Shown here piece after piece: positions 1 through 10,081 of a stretch of DNA of 64,000 nucleotides. How positions within the stretch are numbered: the stretch's first letter is position 1; every line of letters starts with the position of its first letter. The DNA comes from Rhodobacter viridis (lineage in GTDB: Bacteria; Pseudomonadota; Alphaproteobacteria; Rhodobacterales; Rhodobacteraceae): assembly GCF_003217355.1 (NCBI RefSeq), contig NZ_QJTK01000002.1:62001-126000 (forward strand). The letters run 5' to 3'. Under the pieces are notes generated by a model. That model saw only the letters and a list, made by a program, of their open reading frames with translations, was not told where the DNA came from and made no database searches. The position numbers and the translations under genes are program-made.

Positions 1-263
1 TGATGCACCACCGCTGCGGGGCGCCGCCGGTCGATGCCTTCGCGCTGGCGGCGGGCGCGGCGCTGCGCCATGTGCATCTGCAGGATGTCGATGGCTTTGC
101 CGATCGGCACTGGCACCCGGGCGAAGGCAACATTCCCTGGAGGGCGGTCTTTGCCGCGCTGAACCGGCTGCCGCAGATGCCGCGGCTGCTGCTCGAGGTT
201 TTCGACCCGCGCGGGCTGCGCAAGGGGGCAGACTACCTGATCGGGCTCGGTCTCGCCCAATAA
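1..263 (+). CDS. C-terminal fragment of a sugar phosphate isomerase/epimerase (TIM barrel)
   Basis: Only the last 86 or so codons are present; the gene begins before the window. The reading frame enters at base 3 and ends with TAA at 261-263. Visible are HVHLQDVDG, then HWHPGEG, then a hydrophobic LLLEVF strand, the spacing typical of the last strands of xylose-isomerase-like / AP-endonuclease-2 barrels, where His and Glu residues bind a divalent metal. Such proteins isomerise or epimerise sugars or sugar phosphates; the substrate cannot be told from this piece. It lies upstream of, and in the same direction as, the DUF4170-kdtA-lpxK run, but 77 bases separate it from the next gene. Confidence 0.6.
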   Translation, partial: MHHRCGAPPVDAFALAAGAALRHVHLQDVDGFADRHWHPGEGNIPWRAVFAALNRLPQMPRLLLEVFDPRGLRKGADYLIGLGLAQ

Positions 264-340
264 CCGCCGCCCGATCCCCGCTTGAGAGGCGGCGGGGCTT
301 CGCATAGTCTCACCGCATAACTTCTCCGACAGGATGGCCC

Positions 341-598
341 ATGAGCAAACCTTCTCCCCAACGCCTGCATCTCGTTTTCGGCGGCGAACTTGTCTCCGCC
401 TCGCGCAGCGAGTTCAAGGATGTGTCCGCCATCCATATCGTCGGCATCTATCCGAATTACGCCACAGCCTATTCCGCCTGGAAGGCCGAAGCGCAGCGCA
501 CCGTGGACGATGCGCATATGCGCTATTTCATCGCCCACCTGCACCGGCTGCGCGACGAGGAAACCGACGCGTCGCCCACCGAGGAACTCGGCAGCTGA
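341..598 (+). CDS. DUF4170 family small protein
   Basis: An 85-residue protein starting at an ATG. The central part (HIVGIYPNYATAYSAWKAEAQ, then the tail MRYFIAHLHRL) is the signature of the DUF4170 family, short cytoplasmic alphaproteobacterial proteins of unknown function with no signal peptide or membrane segment. It stands directly upstream of kdtA and lpxK on the same strand with only 14 bases between, so it is probably in the lipid A/Kdo operon; this conserved position suggests, but does not show, a link to lipopolysaccharide assembly. The family call rests on recognition of the sequence pattern. Confidence 0.75.
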   Translation: MSKPSPQRLHLVFGGELVSASRSEFKDVSAIHIVGIYPNYATAYSAWKAEAQRTVDDAHMRYFIAHLHRLRDEETDASPTEELGS

Positions 599-612
599 GA
601 CACTGACCCCCG

Positions 613-1833
613 ATGCTGGGATCGCTTGCACGCTGGTGGCGCGGCAGCCCCGACCCCGCGGCGGGGACCGGGGAAGATGTGCTGCAGCCCGATGCTCCGG
701 GGCCGATGATCTGGATGCAGATCGGCCCCGAGGCTGCAAGTGCCGGTCTTGACGGCGCGCTGCAGGTTCTGACCCGGCTGCACCGGGTGCGCCCCGAGAT
801 GCGGGTGATACTGGCGCTGCCGCCGGGGCTCGAGCCCATTTTGCCCGAGGGGGTCGAGCTTGTTCCCCCGCCCGACGAAAGCATCGGCGTCGCCCGGGAC
901 GCGCTCGATCGGGTCAAGCCCGGGCTTGTCGTGCTCTTCGGCAATGAACTGCCCGGCACGCTGATCACCGGCGCCGACCGCGAGAACATCCCGGTGATGA
1001 TGGTCGATGTCTGCCTGCCGCCGCCCCTGCGCCGTCTGGGCCGGATCGGGCAGCGCGGCCTGTTGCGGCGCATCGGCCGGATTGTGGTGCGCGATCAGGC
1101 CTCGTTCGGGCTGCTGGAACGGCAAGGCCTTGATCCGGCGCAGATCGATGTCGGCGGCGCTCTTGGCCTGCCGCCCGAGCCGCTGCGCTGTTCGGAGGCC
1201 GAGCGGGCCTCGATGGCGGCGCTGACCCATACACGGCCGGTCTGGCTGGCGGCCTCGGTGCCGCAGGCGGAACTCGCCGCGGTCTTGGCGGCGCAGGCGC
1301 ATGCGCAGCATCACGCGCATCGGATGCTGCTGATCCTTGCCCCCGACCAGCCCGATGACGCGCTGGAACTGGGCGACCGGCTGACCGACGAGGGCTGGAC
1401 GGTGGCGAGCCGCTCGCTTGAAGGCGAACCCGATGCGGAAACGGAAATCTTTCTGGCCGATGATCCGGCCGAATACGGGCTCTGGTATCGCGTCGCCCCG
1501 GTGACCTATATGGGCGGTACGCTGATCGGCGCGGCGGGTCATGCGCGCTCGCCCTTCGAACCCGCCTCGCTCGGCTCGGCGGTGGTGCACGGGCCGCAGA
1601 CGGCGCCTTACGCCGATGATTATGTCCGGCTCGACGAGGCCCGGGCGGCGCGGTCGATCCATGACGAAACCTCGCTCGGCGAGGCCATCGCCGATCTGAT
1701 GTCGCCCGACCGGGCGGCGGTTCTGGCGCATAATGCCTGGGCCGTCACCTCGGGCGGGGCGGCCGCGGCCGAGGCCATCGTGCGGGCGATCTTGCGGGAA
1801 TTCGACGCCGCCCGCGCAGAAAGGACAAGCTGA
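613..1833 (+). CDS. kdtA: 3-deoxy-D-manno-octulosonic acid (Kdo) transferase-like glycosyltransferase
   Basis: A 406-residue GT-B type protein. WaaA/KdtA adds Kdo from CMP-Kdo to lipid IVA at the inner face of the cytoplasmic membrane. The clearest match is the C-terminal block [21 protein letters not shown] at about residues 299-319, the counterpart of the GG-loop and HN-P-E-A motif that binds CMP-Kdo, followed by VVHGP. The gene is translationally coupled to lpxK (TGATG, one base shared), which supports the role. Odd: the usual N-terminal membrane anchor is missing, and the region where the catalytic Glu should sit reads QIGPEAAS rather than the usual HA-SVGE. It may be a divergent KdtA or a paralogue with another acceptor. 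Confidence 0.75.
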   Translation: MLGSLARWWRGSPDPAAGTGEDVLQPDAPGPMIWMQIGPEAASAGLDGALQVLTRLHRVRPEMRVILALPPGLEPILPEGVELVPPPDESIGVARDALDRVKPGLVVLFGNELPGTLITGADRENIPVMMVDVCLPPPLRRLGRIGQRGLLRRIGRIVVRDQASFGLLERQGLDPAQIDVGGALGLPPEPLRCSEAERASMAALTHTRPVWLAASVPQAELAAVLAAQAHAQHHAHRMLLILAPDQPDDALELGDRLTDEGWTVASRSLEGEPDAETEIFLADDPAEYGLWYRVAPVTYMGGTLIGAAGHARSPFEPASLGSAVVHGPQTAPYADDYVRLDEARAARSIHDETSLGEAIADLMSPDRAAVLAHNAWAVTSGGAAAAEAIVRAILREFDAARAERTS

Positions 1834-2822
1834 TGCAGGCCCCCGCTTTCTGGTTCACCGACCCGGCCCGCCCCGCGCTGCGGGCGCGACTGCTGAAGCC
1901 GCTCGGGCAGGTCTATGGCGCCGCGACCCGGGCACGGGTGGCCAAGGACGGTCTGCGCCTGCCGGTGCCGGTGATTTCGGTCGGCAACATCAACGCGGGC
2001 GGCACCGGCAAGACGCCGACGGTGATCGCGCTGGCGCAACTGCTGGCCTCGCGCGGGCTCGAGGCGCATGTGGTCAGCCGCGGTCATGGCGGCAGTCTGG
2101 CCGGGCCGGTCCGCGTCGACGAAATGCGCCACCGCGCCAGCGATGTCGGCGACGAGCCACTGCTGCTTGCCGCCTTCACGCCCACCTGGGTCGCGAAGGA
2201 CCGCGCCAAGGGCGCTCGGGCGGCGATCGCGGCCGGGGCGAAGGTGATCCTGCTCGATGACGGACATCAGAACCCGGCGCTGCAAAAGGATCTCTCGATC
2301 GTCGTCGTCGATGCGGCAAAGGGCTTCGGCAACGGGCTTTGCCTGCCCGCGGGACCGCTGCGCGAGCCGGTGGCCACGGGGATGGCCCGTGCCGATCTGC
2401 TGCTCTCGATCGGGCAGGTCCCGGCGCAGGAAAGCTTTGCCGCGCGCTGGGGCGGTCAGATCCCGGTGCCGCATCTGCGCGGGCAACTGGTGCCCTTGCC
2501 CACCGGGATGGATTGGGAGGGCCAGCGGGTGCTCGCCTTTGCGGGCATCGGCCATCCCGAGAAATTCTTCGCCACCCTGCGCGGCCTTGGCGCCGAGGTG
2601 GTGCGGGCCGAAGCGCTGGACGATCATCAGCCCTTCTCGCCGCAACTGCTGACGCGGCTCGAGACCGAGGCGCTGTTCCAGCATGCGCAGCTGGTCACGA
2701 CGGAAAAGGATGCCGTGCGCCTGCCCCCGGCCTTCCGGCCCAAGGTTCTGGCGCTGCCGGTGCGGCTGGTCTTCGAAGACGCCGCACCGCTTCTCAAAGC
2801 GCTCGAAAGCCTCGGACTTTAG
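1833..2822 (+). CDS. lpxK: tetraacyldisaccharide 4'-kinase
   Basis: A 329-residue protein, the normal LpxK length. LpxK phosphorylates the 4' position of the tetraacyldisaccharide 1-phosphate to form lipid IVA, using ATP at the cytoplasmic membrane. The P-loop is at residues 51-63 ([13 protein letters not shown]), followed by the RGHGGS block, the LDDGHQ motif and the late VTTEKDAVR motif, all in the expected order. Its ATG overlaps the kdtA stop by one base, so the two are coupled. The TAG stop overlaps the TAA stop of the convergent dsbA-like gene, with no room for a terminator between them. Confidence 0.93.
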   Translation: MQAPAFWFTDPARPALRARLLKPLGQVYGAATRARVAKDGLRLPVPVISVGNINAGGTGKTPTVIALAQLLASRGLEAHVVSRGHGGSLAGPVRVDEMRHRASDVGDEPLLLAAFTPTWVAKDRAKGARAAIAAGAKVILLDDGHQNPALQKDLSIVVVDAAKGFGNGLCLPAGPLREPVATGMARADLLLSIGQVPAQESFAARWGGQIPVPHLRGQLVPLPTGMDWEGQRVLAFAGIGHPEKFFATLRGLGAEVVRAEALDDHQPFSPQLLTRLETEALFQHAQLVTTEKDAVRLPPAFRPKVLALPVRLVFEDAAPLLKALESLGL

Positions 2823-3481
2823 CCGCCAAGCTTCGCATCAAGGATCTTCTTCAGATCCTCATAGCTCATGTTGTCGTGCTTCTCGCCGTTGATCACCAGC
2901 GTCGGCGTGCCCTCGATCGCATCGGCCGAGGCGTTCTTCTGATAGGTCATCACCATCGCTTCGGCGCGGGCATTGTCCTTCAGGCAGGTGTCGATCTGCG
3001 CCGGCGTCAGCCCGGCCTTGAGACCGATCTTGCGCAGGTTCTCGGTGATCGTCGCTTCGGTGCCGTCGCCGATCCAGCCCTTCTGCTCGGCGAACATCAT
3101 CCCGGCGATGCCGTAATATTTCAGATCGCCGCCGCATTGCGCGATCTGCCCGGCCATGAGCCCGAACTTGTCGAAATAGACCTCGCGCAGGATGAACTTC
3201 ACCTTGCCGGTCTCGATGTAGTCGCGCTTGAGCTGGGTGAAGACCTCTTCATGGAAATGCGCGCAATGCGGGCAGGTGAACGAGGCATATTCGATCAGCG
3301 TGATCGGCGCATCGGCCTTGCCGAGCGGGATATCGGGCAGGATGGTGCCGGTCGCCCCCGCGGCAAGCGCCGGGGTCGCGATCAGCGTCTCCGCCGGGCC
3401 ACGGCCGAGCGCGACATAGCCGCCAGCAGCGGCAACCACGACGCCACCGGCAAGGCCAAGAAGAAGGGAACGTCGGTTCAT
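2819..3481 (-). CDS. DsbA-family thiol:disulfide oxidoreductase, exported
   Basis: A 220-residue thioredoxin-fold protein. It begins [13 protein letters not shown] with a long hydrophobic stretch, an export signal that has a twin arginine and could be Tat-dependent. The redox motif CPHC is at residues 70-73 ([13 protein letters not shown]) and a cis-proline loop follows near [10 protein letters not shown], so the protein should act in the periplasm, either making or isomerising disulfides (DsbA/DsbC/DsbG-like or Com1-like). The start overlaps the stop of the upstream DUF721 gene (ATGA), so the two are co-translated. The exact partner is unknown. Confidence 0.88.
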   Translation of the reverse strand: MNRRSLLLGLAGGVVVAAAGGYVALGRGPAETLIATPALAAGATGTILPDIPLGKADAPITLIEYASFTCPHCAHFHEEVFTQLKRDYIETGKVKFILREVYFDKFGLMAGQIAQCGGDLKYYGIAGMMFAEQKGWIGDGTEATITENLRKIGLKAGLTPAQIDTCLKDNARAEAMVMTYQKNASADAIEGTPTLVINGEKHDNMSYEDLKKILDAKLGG

Positions 3482-4059
3482 GGATCAGCCTTTCTCAGGT
3501 CGTCCCGCTGTCTTGCGGGTTTCATCAGGATGTTTCGGGCAAGGTCTTCCAGCGCCGTCCGCAGCCCGGCATCGGCCAGACCTTCGGTCGCCGCCTGCGC
3601 CTTGGCGCAGACCTCGGGGGTGGGTTTCGCGGGCACCTTTTTCGGCGCCGGGGCAAAGGCCGCCTGCCCCTCGGCAAAGCCGGTGGCGGCGGTCTGCGTG
3701 ATCAGGATGCGGGAAATCGCATTGTAGCCGTAGCAGGCGTTGACCTTTTTGCGGATCTTCTCGCGGCTCATGTCGATCATCGGTGCCATCGGCCCGGCGA
3801 CAAGCAGCGTCAGGCTGGCACCGATGCCCTCGCGGCCGTAGCCGATCTTCACCGGCACCGCATGGGCGGCAATCTCGGGGCCGACGACCTCGGCCCAATG
3901 CGTGACCAGCCGGGCCACGGCAAAGCCGCGGGATTCGCCCGCGGTGCGGATGCGATCCTTGACCAGACCCGCAGCCGGTTCAAAGCCGCGCATCCGGCGC
4001 AGCTTGGTCGGCGCCGCGGGGCGCTCGAATGGCTCGTGGTCGTGGCGATCGTCGTCCAT
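3478..4059 (-). CDS. DUF721 (DciA-like) protein
   Basis: A 193-residue protein. The N-terminal 110 residues (GFAVARLVTHWAEVVGPEIA, then the GASLTLLV strand and a basic helix before NAISRILI) match the DUF721 family, whose member DciA helps load the replicative helicase in many bacteria. The C-terminal 80 residues are rich in Ala, Pro and Lys and look like a flexible tail plus a helix. There is no signal peptide. It is the first gene of a two-gene unit with the DsbA-like gene (4-base overlap) and is divergent from mutY. Helicase loading is a family-based inference. Confidence 0.75.
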   Translation of the reverse strand: MDDDRHDHEPFERPAAPTKLRRMRGFEPAAGLVKDRIRTAGESRGFAVARLVTHWAEVVGPEIAAHAVPVKIGYGREGIGASLTLLVAGPMAPMIDMSREKIRKKVNACYGYNAISRILITQTAATGFAEGQAAFAPAPKKVPAKPTPEVCAKAQAATEGLADAGLRTALEDLARNILMKPARQRDDLRKADP

Positions 4060-4140
4060 CCCTGTCCTTCCCGGAACTTGGCCCTATTCTAGGCAGGCCG
4101 CGGGGCAAAGCCAGAGGAATGGGGCGGGGGGCCATAAAGA

Positions 4141-5217
4141 TTGCGTGACGGAAGCGAGGCGGAAGCGGGGGCGGCGCTGCTTTTCTGGTATGATGGCCAT
4201 GCGCGGGTGATGCCCTGGCGGGTCGGTCCGGCCGAGCGGGCGGCGGGCGTGCGGCCCGATCCCTATCACGTCTGGCTCTCGGAAGTGATGCTGCAGCAGA
4301 CGACCGTGGCCGCCGTGCGCGACTATTTCCGCCGCTTCACCGCGCGCTGGCCCTCGGTCGCCGATCTGGCCGCGGCCGAGGATGGCGATGTGATGGCGGA
4401 ATGGGCGGGGCTTGGCTATTACGCCCGCGCCCGCAATCTCTTGAAATGCGCCCGGGCCGTGGCGGCGGCAGGCGGGCAGTTTCCCGCAACCGCCGAGGGC
4501 CTGCGGGCCCTGCCCGGGATCGGTCCCTATACAGCCGCGGCCGTGGCGGCGATTGCCTTCGACGAACCGGCGGTGGTGGTCGATGGCAATGTGGAACGGG
4601 TGGTGGCGCGGCTTTGGGCGATCGAGACCCCGATGCCCGCGGCGAAACCGGAGCTTGTCGACAAGGCCGGGCGCCTGACGCCGCAGCTGCGCCCGGGCGA
4701 TCATGCGCAGGCAATGATGGACCTTGGCGCGACGATCTGCACGCCGCGCAACCCGGCCTGTGCGCTTTGCCCGGTCAATGCGTTCTGCGCAGCCAAGGCG
4801 CAGGGCATCGCGGCCGAGTTGCCGCGCAAATCCCCGAAACCCGAGAAGCCGACCCGCTTCGGTCTGGCCTATGTCGCCTTCGACGCCGCGGGCGGGGTGC
4901 TGCTGGAGCGCCGCCCGGAGAAGGGGTTGCTCGGCGGCATGCTCGGCTTTCCCGGTTCGGACTGGGCCGAGACCGCCCCCGCCCCCTGCCCGCCGCTTGC
5001 CGCCGACTGGACCCAGCTTTCGCACGAGGTCCGCCACACCTTCACCCATTTCCACCTGCGGCTGCGGGTCTTCGTCGCCCAAGCCGAGGGCGAGGGCTTC
5101 ACCCCAAGGCAGGACTTTTCCCCCGCCGCCCTGCCCACAGTGATGCGCAAGGTCTGGGATCTGGCGCAAGCGAGGGCACAGGCGGGGGCGGCGCCCCCGC
5201 ACCCCCGAGGTATTTGA
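4141..5217 (+). CDS. mutY: A/G-specific adenine DNA glycosylase
   Basis: A 358-residue MutY that removes A opposite 8-oxoguanine. TTG at 4141 is the only reasonable start: an in-frame TAA lies just before it and the conserved MPWR block follows after about 25 residues. Visible are VMLQQT, the helix-hairpin-helix LPGIGPYTAAAVAAIAF with VDGNV next to it, the iron-sulfur cysteines C-x6-C-x2-C-x5-C (CTPRNPACALCPVNAFC), and a C-terminal Nudix-like domain (GLLGGMLGFPGS) that recognises 8-oxoG. The last 13 codons (AQAGAAPPHPRGI) are encoded by a dispersed repeat element that also supplies the stop. Confidence 0.93.
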   Translation: MRDGSEAEAGAALLFWYDGHARVMPWRVGPAERAAGVRPDPYHVWLSEVMLQQTTVAAVRDYFRRFTARWPSVADLAAAEDGDVMAEWAGLGYYARARNLLKCARAVAAAGGQFPATAEGLRALPGIGPYTAAAVAAIAFDEPAVVVDGNVERVVARLWAIETPMPAAKPELVDKAGRLTPQLRPGDHAQAMMDLGATICTPRNPACALCPVNAFCAAKAQGIAAELPRKSPKPEKPTRFGLAYVAFDAAGGVLLERRPEKGLLGGMLGFPGSDWAETAPAPCPPLAADWTQLSHEVRHTFTHFHLRLRVFVAQAEGEGFTPRQDFSPAALPTVMRKVWDLAQARAQAGAAPPHPRGI

Positions 5218-5260
5218 GGCAAGATGAAGGGATTGGTTTCTTCTTGGCGCAAATACGCCC
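5184..5260. repeat. dispersed palindromic intergenic element, copy A
   Basis: GGGGGC-GGC-GCCCCC at 5184-5198 is followed by ACCCCCGAGGTATTTGAGGC and AAGATGAAG, then after a short loop TTCTTGGCGCAAATACG, an imperfect reverse complement of the left arm (13 of 15 bases). The same arrangement occurs near 24628 and 34148. The left part lies inside the end of mutY; the right part fills the gap to alkB. It could act as a transcript-end hairpin between these convergent genes. Confidence 0.8.
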
Positions 5261-5267
5261 TTCTCTG

Positions 5268-5903
5268 TCACGTCACCACGCGCAAGGTCAGATTGATCCG
5301 CCCGCCCTGCGGCAGCAGCGTCGAGGTCCCGGGCGCGATCCGGTCGATGCCGTGGTAAAGCAGCCGCGCCGGGCCGCCCATCACCAGCACGTCGCCCGAA
5401 CGCAGCCACAGGCTTTGCGTCGCCCCGCCCCGCGTCTCGTTGCCGATGCGGAAAAGCCCGTCATCACCGAGGCTGATCGACACCACGGGCTCGGCAAAAT
5501 CCGCCTCGTCGCGATCCTGATGCAGGCCCATCCGCGCCTTTTCGGCGTAGAAATTCACCAGACAGCATTCCGGGCTGCGATCGGAGCCGGACACTGCCCG
5601 CCAGATCTCCAAAATGCGCTCGGGAATCGGCGGCCAGGCCCCGCCCGAAGGGTGCGTTTCGCTGTAGCGATAGCCGCGCCGATCGCTCACCCAACCGAAG
5701 CGCCCGGCCGAGGTCATCCGTACCGACATCGGCCGCCCGTAGGGCGTCATCGGCGAGAACAGCGGGGCTGCCGCGACCACCGCACGCAGCTCCTCGACAA
5801 GGGCGGCCTGTTCCGTGGGCACGAGCCAGCCGGGGTAATGCCGAAAGCCGCGGATCTCCTGCGGATCAGGGCGAATTTGCACCGGTCGGGCGGATTGTGG
5901 CAT
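5268..5903 (-). CDS. alkB: AlkB-family alpha-ketoglutarate-dependent DNA repair dioxygenase
   Basis: A 211-residue Fe(II)/2-oxoglutarate dioxygenase that repairs 1-methyladenine and 3-methylcytosine in DNA by oxidative demethylation. The iron ligands are visible as H128-x-D130 (GLHQDRDEADF) and H184 (LLYHGIDRI), with the 2-oxoglutarate-binding arginines in RINLTLR at 202-208. The substrate lid carries SVRMTSAGRFGWVSDRRGYRY. The frame is open far upstream, but the ATG at 5903 is preferred: GGGAG sits 10 bases before it and the family length is about 210. It is divergent from dnaK and convergent with mutY. Confidence 0.9.
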   Translation of the reverse strand: MPQSARPVQIRPDPQEIRGFRHYPGWLVPTEQAALVEELRAVVAAAPLFSPMTPYGRPMSVRMTSAGRFGWVSDRRGYRYSETHPSGGAWPPIPERILEIWRAVSGSDRSPECCLVNFYAEKARMGLHQDRDEADFAEPVVSISLGDDGLFRIGNETRGGATQSLWLRSGDVLVMGGPARLLYHGIDRIAPGTSTLLPQGGRINLTLRVVT

Positions 5904-5929
5904 TTGTCGCAAACTCCCGCGCGTCAGTT

Positions 5930-5958
5930 CTTGCAGGGCTATTTTCCCCTCCTTATAT
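5930..5958 (+). promoter_or_regulatory. RpoH (heat-shock sigma-32) type promoter of dnaK
   Basis: CTTG at 5930-5933, 18 bases, then CTTATAT at 5952-5958. This fits the alphaproteobacterial sigma-32 pattern (CTTG, about 17-18 bases, CYTATNT). It faces dnaK and would give a leader of about 105 bases. There is no CIRCE-type 9-bp inverted repeat in the gap, so control is probably by RpoH alone. Confidence 0.7.
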
Positions 5959-6072
5959 ACGCCGGGAAGCCGGAGCAGGCCACCTGCGCCGGACCGTCTG
6001 GAAACCTTGGGATAGGGGCCGGGGGCCTGATGGGACCCGCCCCCACCTGTCGCCGAAAGAAGAGGTATTGAA

Positions 6073-7989
<1,917 letters not shown>

Positions 7990-8005
7990 GCGCCGGAACC
8001 TGAGG

Positions 8006-8030
8006 AGCGGGCCCCGTCATGGGGCTCGCT
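8006..8030 (+). promoter_or_regulatory. stem-loop in the dnaK-dnaJ intergenic region
   Basis: AGCGGGCCCC (8006-8015), loop GTCAT, GGGGCTCGCT (8021-8030): a 10-bp stem with one G-T pair. There is no T-run after it, so it is not a classic terminator. Position between dnaK and dnaJ suggests partial attenuation or protection of the dnaK message, giving less DnaJ than DnaK. Confidence 0.55.
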
Positions 8031-8057
8031 TCCGTGTTCTCGCAGTGGGGCTTTCCA

Positions 8058-9212
8058 ATGGCGAAGCGTGATTTCTACGAGGTTCTGGGGGTGTCCAAGG
8101 GCGCCTCGGCCGAGGAGATCAAGAAGGCCTATCGCGGCAAGGCGAAGGAACTGCACCCCGACCGCAATCAGGACAATCCGCAGGCCGAGGCCCAGTTCAA
8201 GGAAGTGAACGAAGCCTATGACGTGCTGAAGGATGGCGACAAGAAGGCCGCCTATGACCGCTATGGTCATGCGGCGTTCGAAGGCGGCATGGGCGGCGGC
8301 GGGCCGCGCGGACCCTATGGTCAGGGCGCGGATTTCTCCTCGGCTTTCTCGGATGTGTTCGAGGATCTGTTCGGCGACTTCATGGGCGGGCGTGGCGGCC
8401 CGGGTGGTGGCGGCCGGTCGCGGGCGACCCGCGGTTCGGACCTGCGCTACAACATGCGGGTGACGCTGGAAGAGGCGTTCAAGGGCGCGCAAAAGACGAT
8501 CACCGTTCCGGGCTCGGCCGCTTGCGGCTCGTGCAATGGCACGGGGGCCGAGGGCGGGGCCGAGCCGCAAACCTGTCCGACCTGTTCGGGTCTGGGCAAG
8601 GTGCGGGCGCAGAACGGCTTTTTCACCGTCGAACGCACCTGCCCCACCTGTGGTGGCCAAGGTCAGGTGGTGAAGAACCCCTGCCGCGCCTGCCACGGTT
8701 CGGGCCGGATCGAGAAGGAACGCACCCTGTCCGTCAACATCCCGGCCGGGGTGGAAACGGGCACGCGGATCCGTCTTGCGGGCGAGGGCGAAGCCGGGAT
8801 GCGCGGCGGACCCTCGGGGGATCTCTATATCTTCATCGAAGTGCGCGACCACGCGATCTTCCAGCGCGACGGGGTGAACCTGTTCTGCCGGGTGCCGGTC
8901 AGCATGGTTTCGGCTGCGCTTGGTGGCGAGGTCGAGGTGCCGACGATCGATGGCGGGCGCTCCAAGGTCAAGGTGCCGGTGGGCAGCCAATCCGGTCGGC
9001 AGATGCGTCTGCGCGGCAAGGGGATGCCCGCCCTGCGCGGCGGCGGCATCGGCGACATGGTGATCGAACTCGCCGTCGAAACGCCGGTGAACCTGACCAC
9101 GCGGCAAAAGGAACTGCTGGACGAGTTCCAGCGCATTCAGGCCGAGAACAACCCCGAAGGGGCGTCGTTCTTTCAGAAGGTGAAAAGCTTCTGGGATGGC
9201 ATGAAGGGCTGA
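8058..9212 (+). CDS. dnaJ: co-chaperone Hsp40
   Basis: A 384-residue class I DnaJ that stimulates the ATPase of DnaK and delivers substrates. The J domain begins [10 protein letters not shown] and has the HPD motif (LHPDRNQDN); a Gly/Phe-rich linker follows; then four zinc-finger repeats [24 protein letters not shown] and CRACHGSG; then two beta-sandwich substrate domains. An in-frame start 39 bases upstream exists, but the ATG at 8058 matches the family N-terminus (MAKRDFYE). It is 68 bases after dnaK with a stem-loop between, and is followed by a clear terminator. Confidence 0.97.
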   Translation: MAKRDFYEVLGVSKGASAEEIKKAYRGKAKELHPDRNQDNPQAEAQFKEVNEAYDVLKDGDKKAAYDRYGHAAFEGGMGGGGPRGPYGQGADFSSAFSDVFEDLFGDFMGGRGGPGGGGRSRATRGSDLRYNMRVTLEEAFKGAQKTITVPGSAACGSCNGTGAEGGAEPQTCPTCSGLGKVRAQNGFFTVERTCPTCGGQGQVVKNPCRACHGSGRIEKERTLSVNIPAGVETGTRIRLAGEGEAGMRGGPSGDLYIFIEVRDHAIFQRDGVNLFCRVPVSMVSAALGGEVEVPTIDGGRSKVKVPVGSQSGRQMRLRGKGMPALRGGGIGDMVIELAVETPVNLTTRQKELLDEFQRIQAENNPEGASFFQKVKSFWDGMKG

Positions 9213-9232
9213 GTTCCTGAAACGGTCAAGAG

Positions 9233-9255
9233 AGGGCGCCTGCGGGCGCCCTTTT
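9233..9255 (+). terminator. Rho-independent terminator after dnaJ
   Basis: AGGGCGCC (9233-9240), loop TGCG, GGCGCCCT (9245-9252), then TTT. It closes the dnaK-dnaJ unit. Confidence 0.85.
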
Positions 9256-9316
9256 GCGTATTTGGATCAGGAAAAGCGTTAACCGTTTATTTACCACGCC
9301 AAGGCAAGCTGAGGGC

Positions 9317-10081
9317 ATGAAGACCCGTTCCTCCAGCTTTGACGAAGGGCCGACGCTGTTTGGCGACCCTGATGAGGCGCAGCCGGTATCTCTCTCCTCC
9401 GACCGGCTGCCCTCTTACATCACCGATCACCGCAAGCGACTGCGGGAACGGTTCATGGCGGGCGGCGCCGAGGCCATGCCCGATTACGAGCTGCTGGAGC
9501 TGATCCTGTTTCGCGCCCTGCCCCGTCAGGATGTGAAGCCCTTGGCACGGCGACTGATCGAGGTTTTCGGAACCTTCGGCCATGTGCTGGCCGCACCGCA
9601 AGCCCGGCTGGCCGAGGTCACGGGGGTCGGCGCGGCCGTGGTGCAGGAGCTGAAGATCATCGAAGCGGCGGCGCAAAGGCTGGCCCGCTCGCGGGTGCTG
9701 CAACGGCCGGTGCTATCCTCGTGGCAGGCGCTGCTTGACTATTGCCACACCGCGATGGCGCATCGCCCGACCGAGCAGTTCCGGGTGCTCTATCTCGACC
9801 GCAAGAACCTGCTGATCGCCGACGAGGAACAGGCGCGCGGCACGGTCGATCATGTGCCCGTCTATCCGCGCGAGGTGGTGAAACGGGCACTGGAACTTGA
9901 TGCCTCGGCGCTGATCCTGGTGCACAACCACCCGTCGGGCGATCCAACGCCGTCCCCGGCCGATGTCAGCATGACCGAGCAGATCCGCCGTGCCGCCGAG
10001 GCTCTGGGGCTGGTGCTGCACGACCATCTGGTGATCGGCAAGGGTCGCGAGCTCAGCTTCCGGGCCGAGGGGCTGCTTTAG
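9317..10081 (+). CDS. radC: RadC-family JAB/MPN domain protein
   Basis: A 254-residue protein. The N-terminal third carries a helix-hairpin-helix-like region (LAEVTGVGAAVVQELK), and the C-terminal domain has the JAMM metalloprotease-like motif, with Glu upstream, HNHPSGDPTPSPAD and the following helix. RadC-type proteins were once linked to DNA repair; the true role is not settled. The ATG at 9317 is chosen over a start 63 bases upstream because GAGGG precedes it and the upstream codons are not conserved in character. Its TAG overlaps the TAA of the convergent secreted-protein gene. Confidence 0.9.
   Translation: MKTRSSSFDEGPTLFGDPDEAQPVSLSSDRLPSYITDHRKRLRERFMAGGAEAMPDYELLELILFRALPRQDVKPLARRLIEVFGTFGHVLAAPQARLAEVTGVGAAVVQELKIIEAAAQRLARSRVLQRPVLSSWQALLDYCHTAMAHRPTEQFRVLYLDRKNLLIADEEQARGTVDHVPVYPREVVKRALELDASALILVHNHPSGDPTPSPADVSMTEQIRRAAEALGLVLHDHLVIGKGRELSFRAEGLL

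Noticed and set aside
264-295. Inverted repeat CCGCCGCC / GGCGGCGG after the first gene
   Set aside because: Long loop and no T-run; not convincing as a terminator and not listed.
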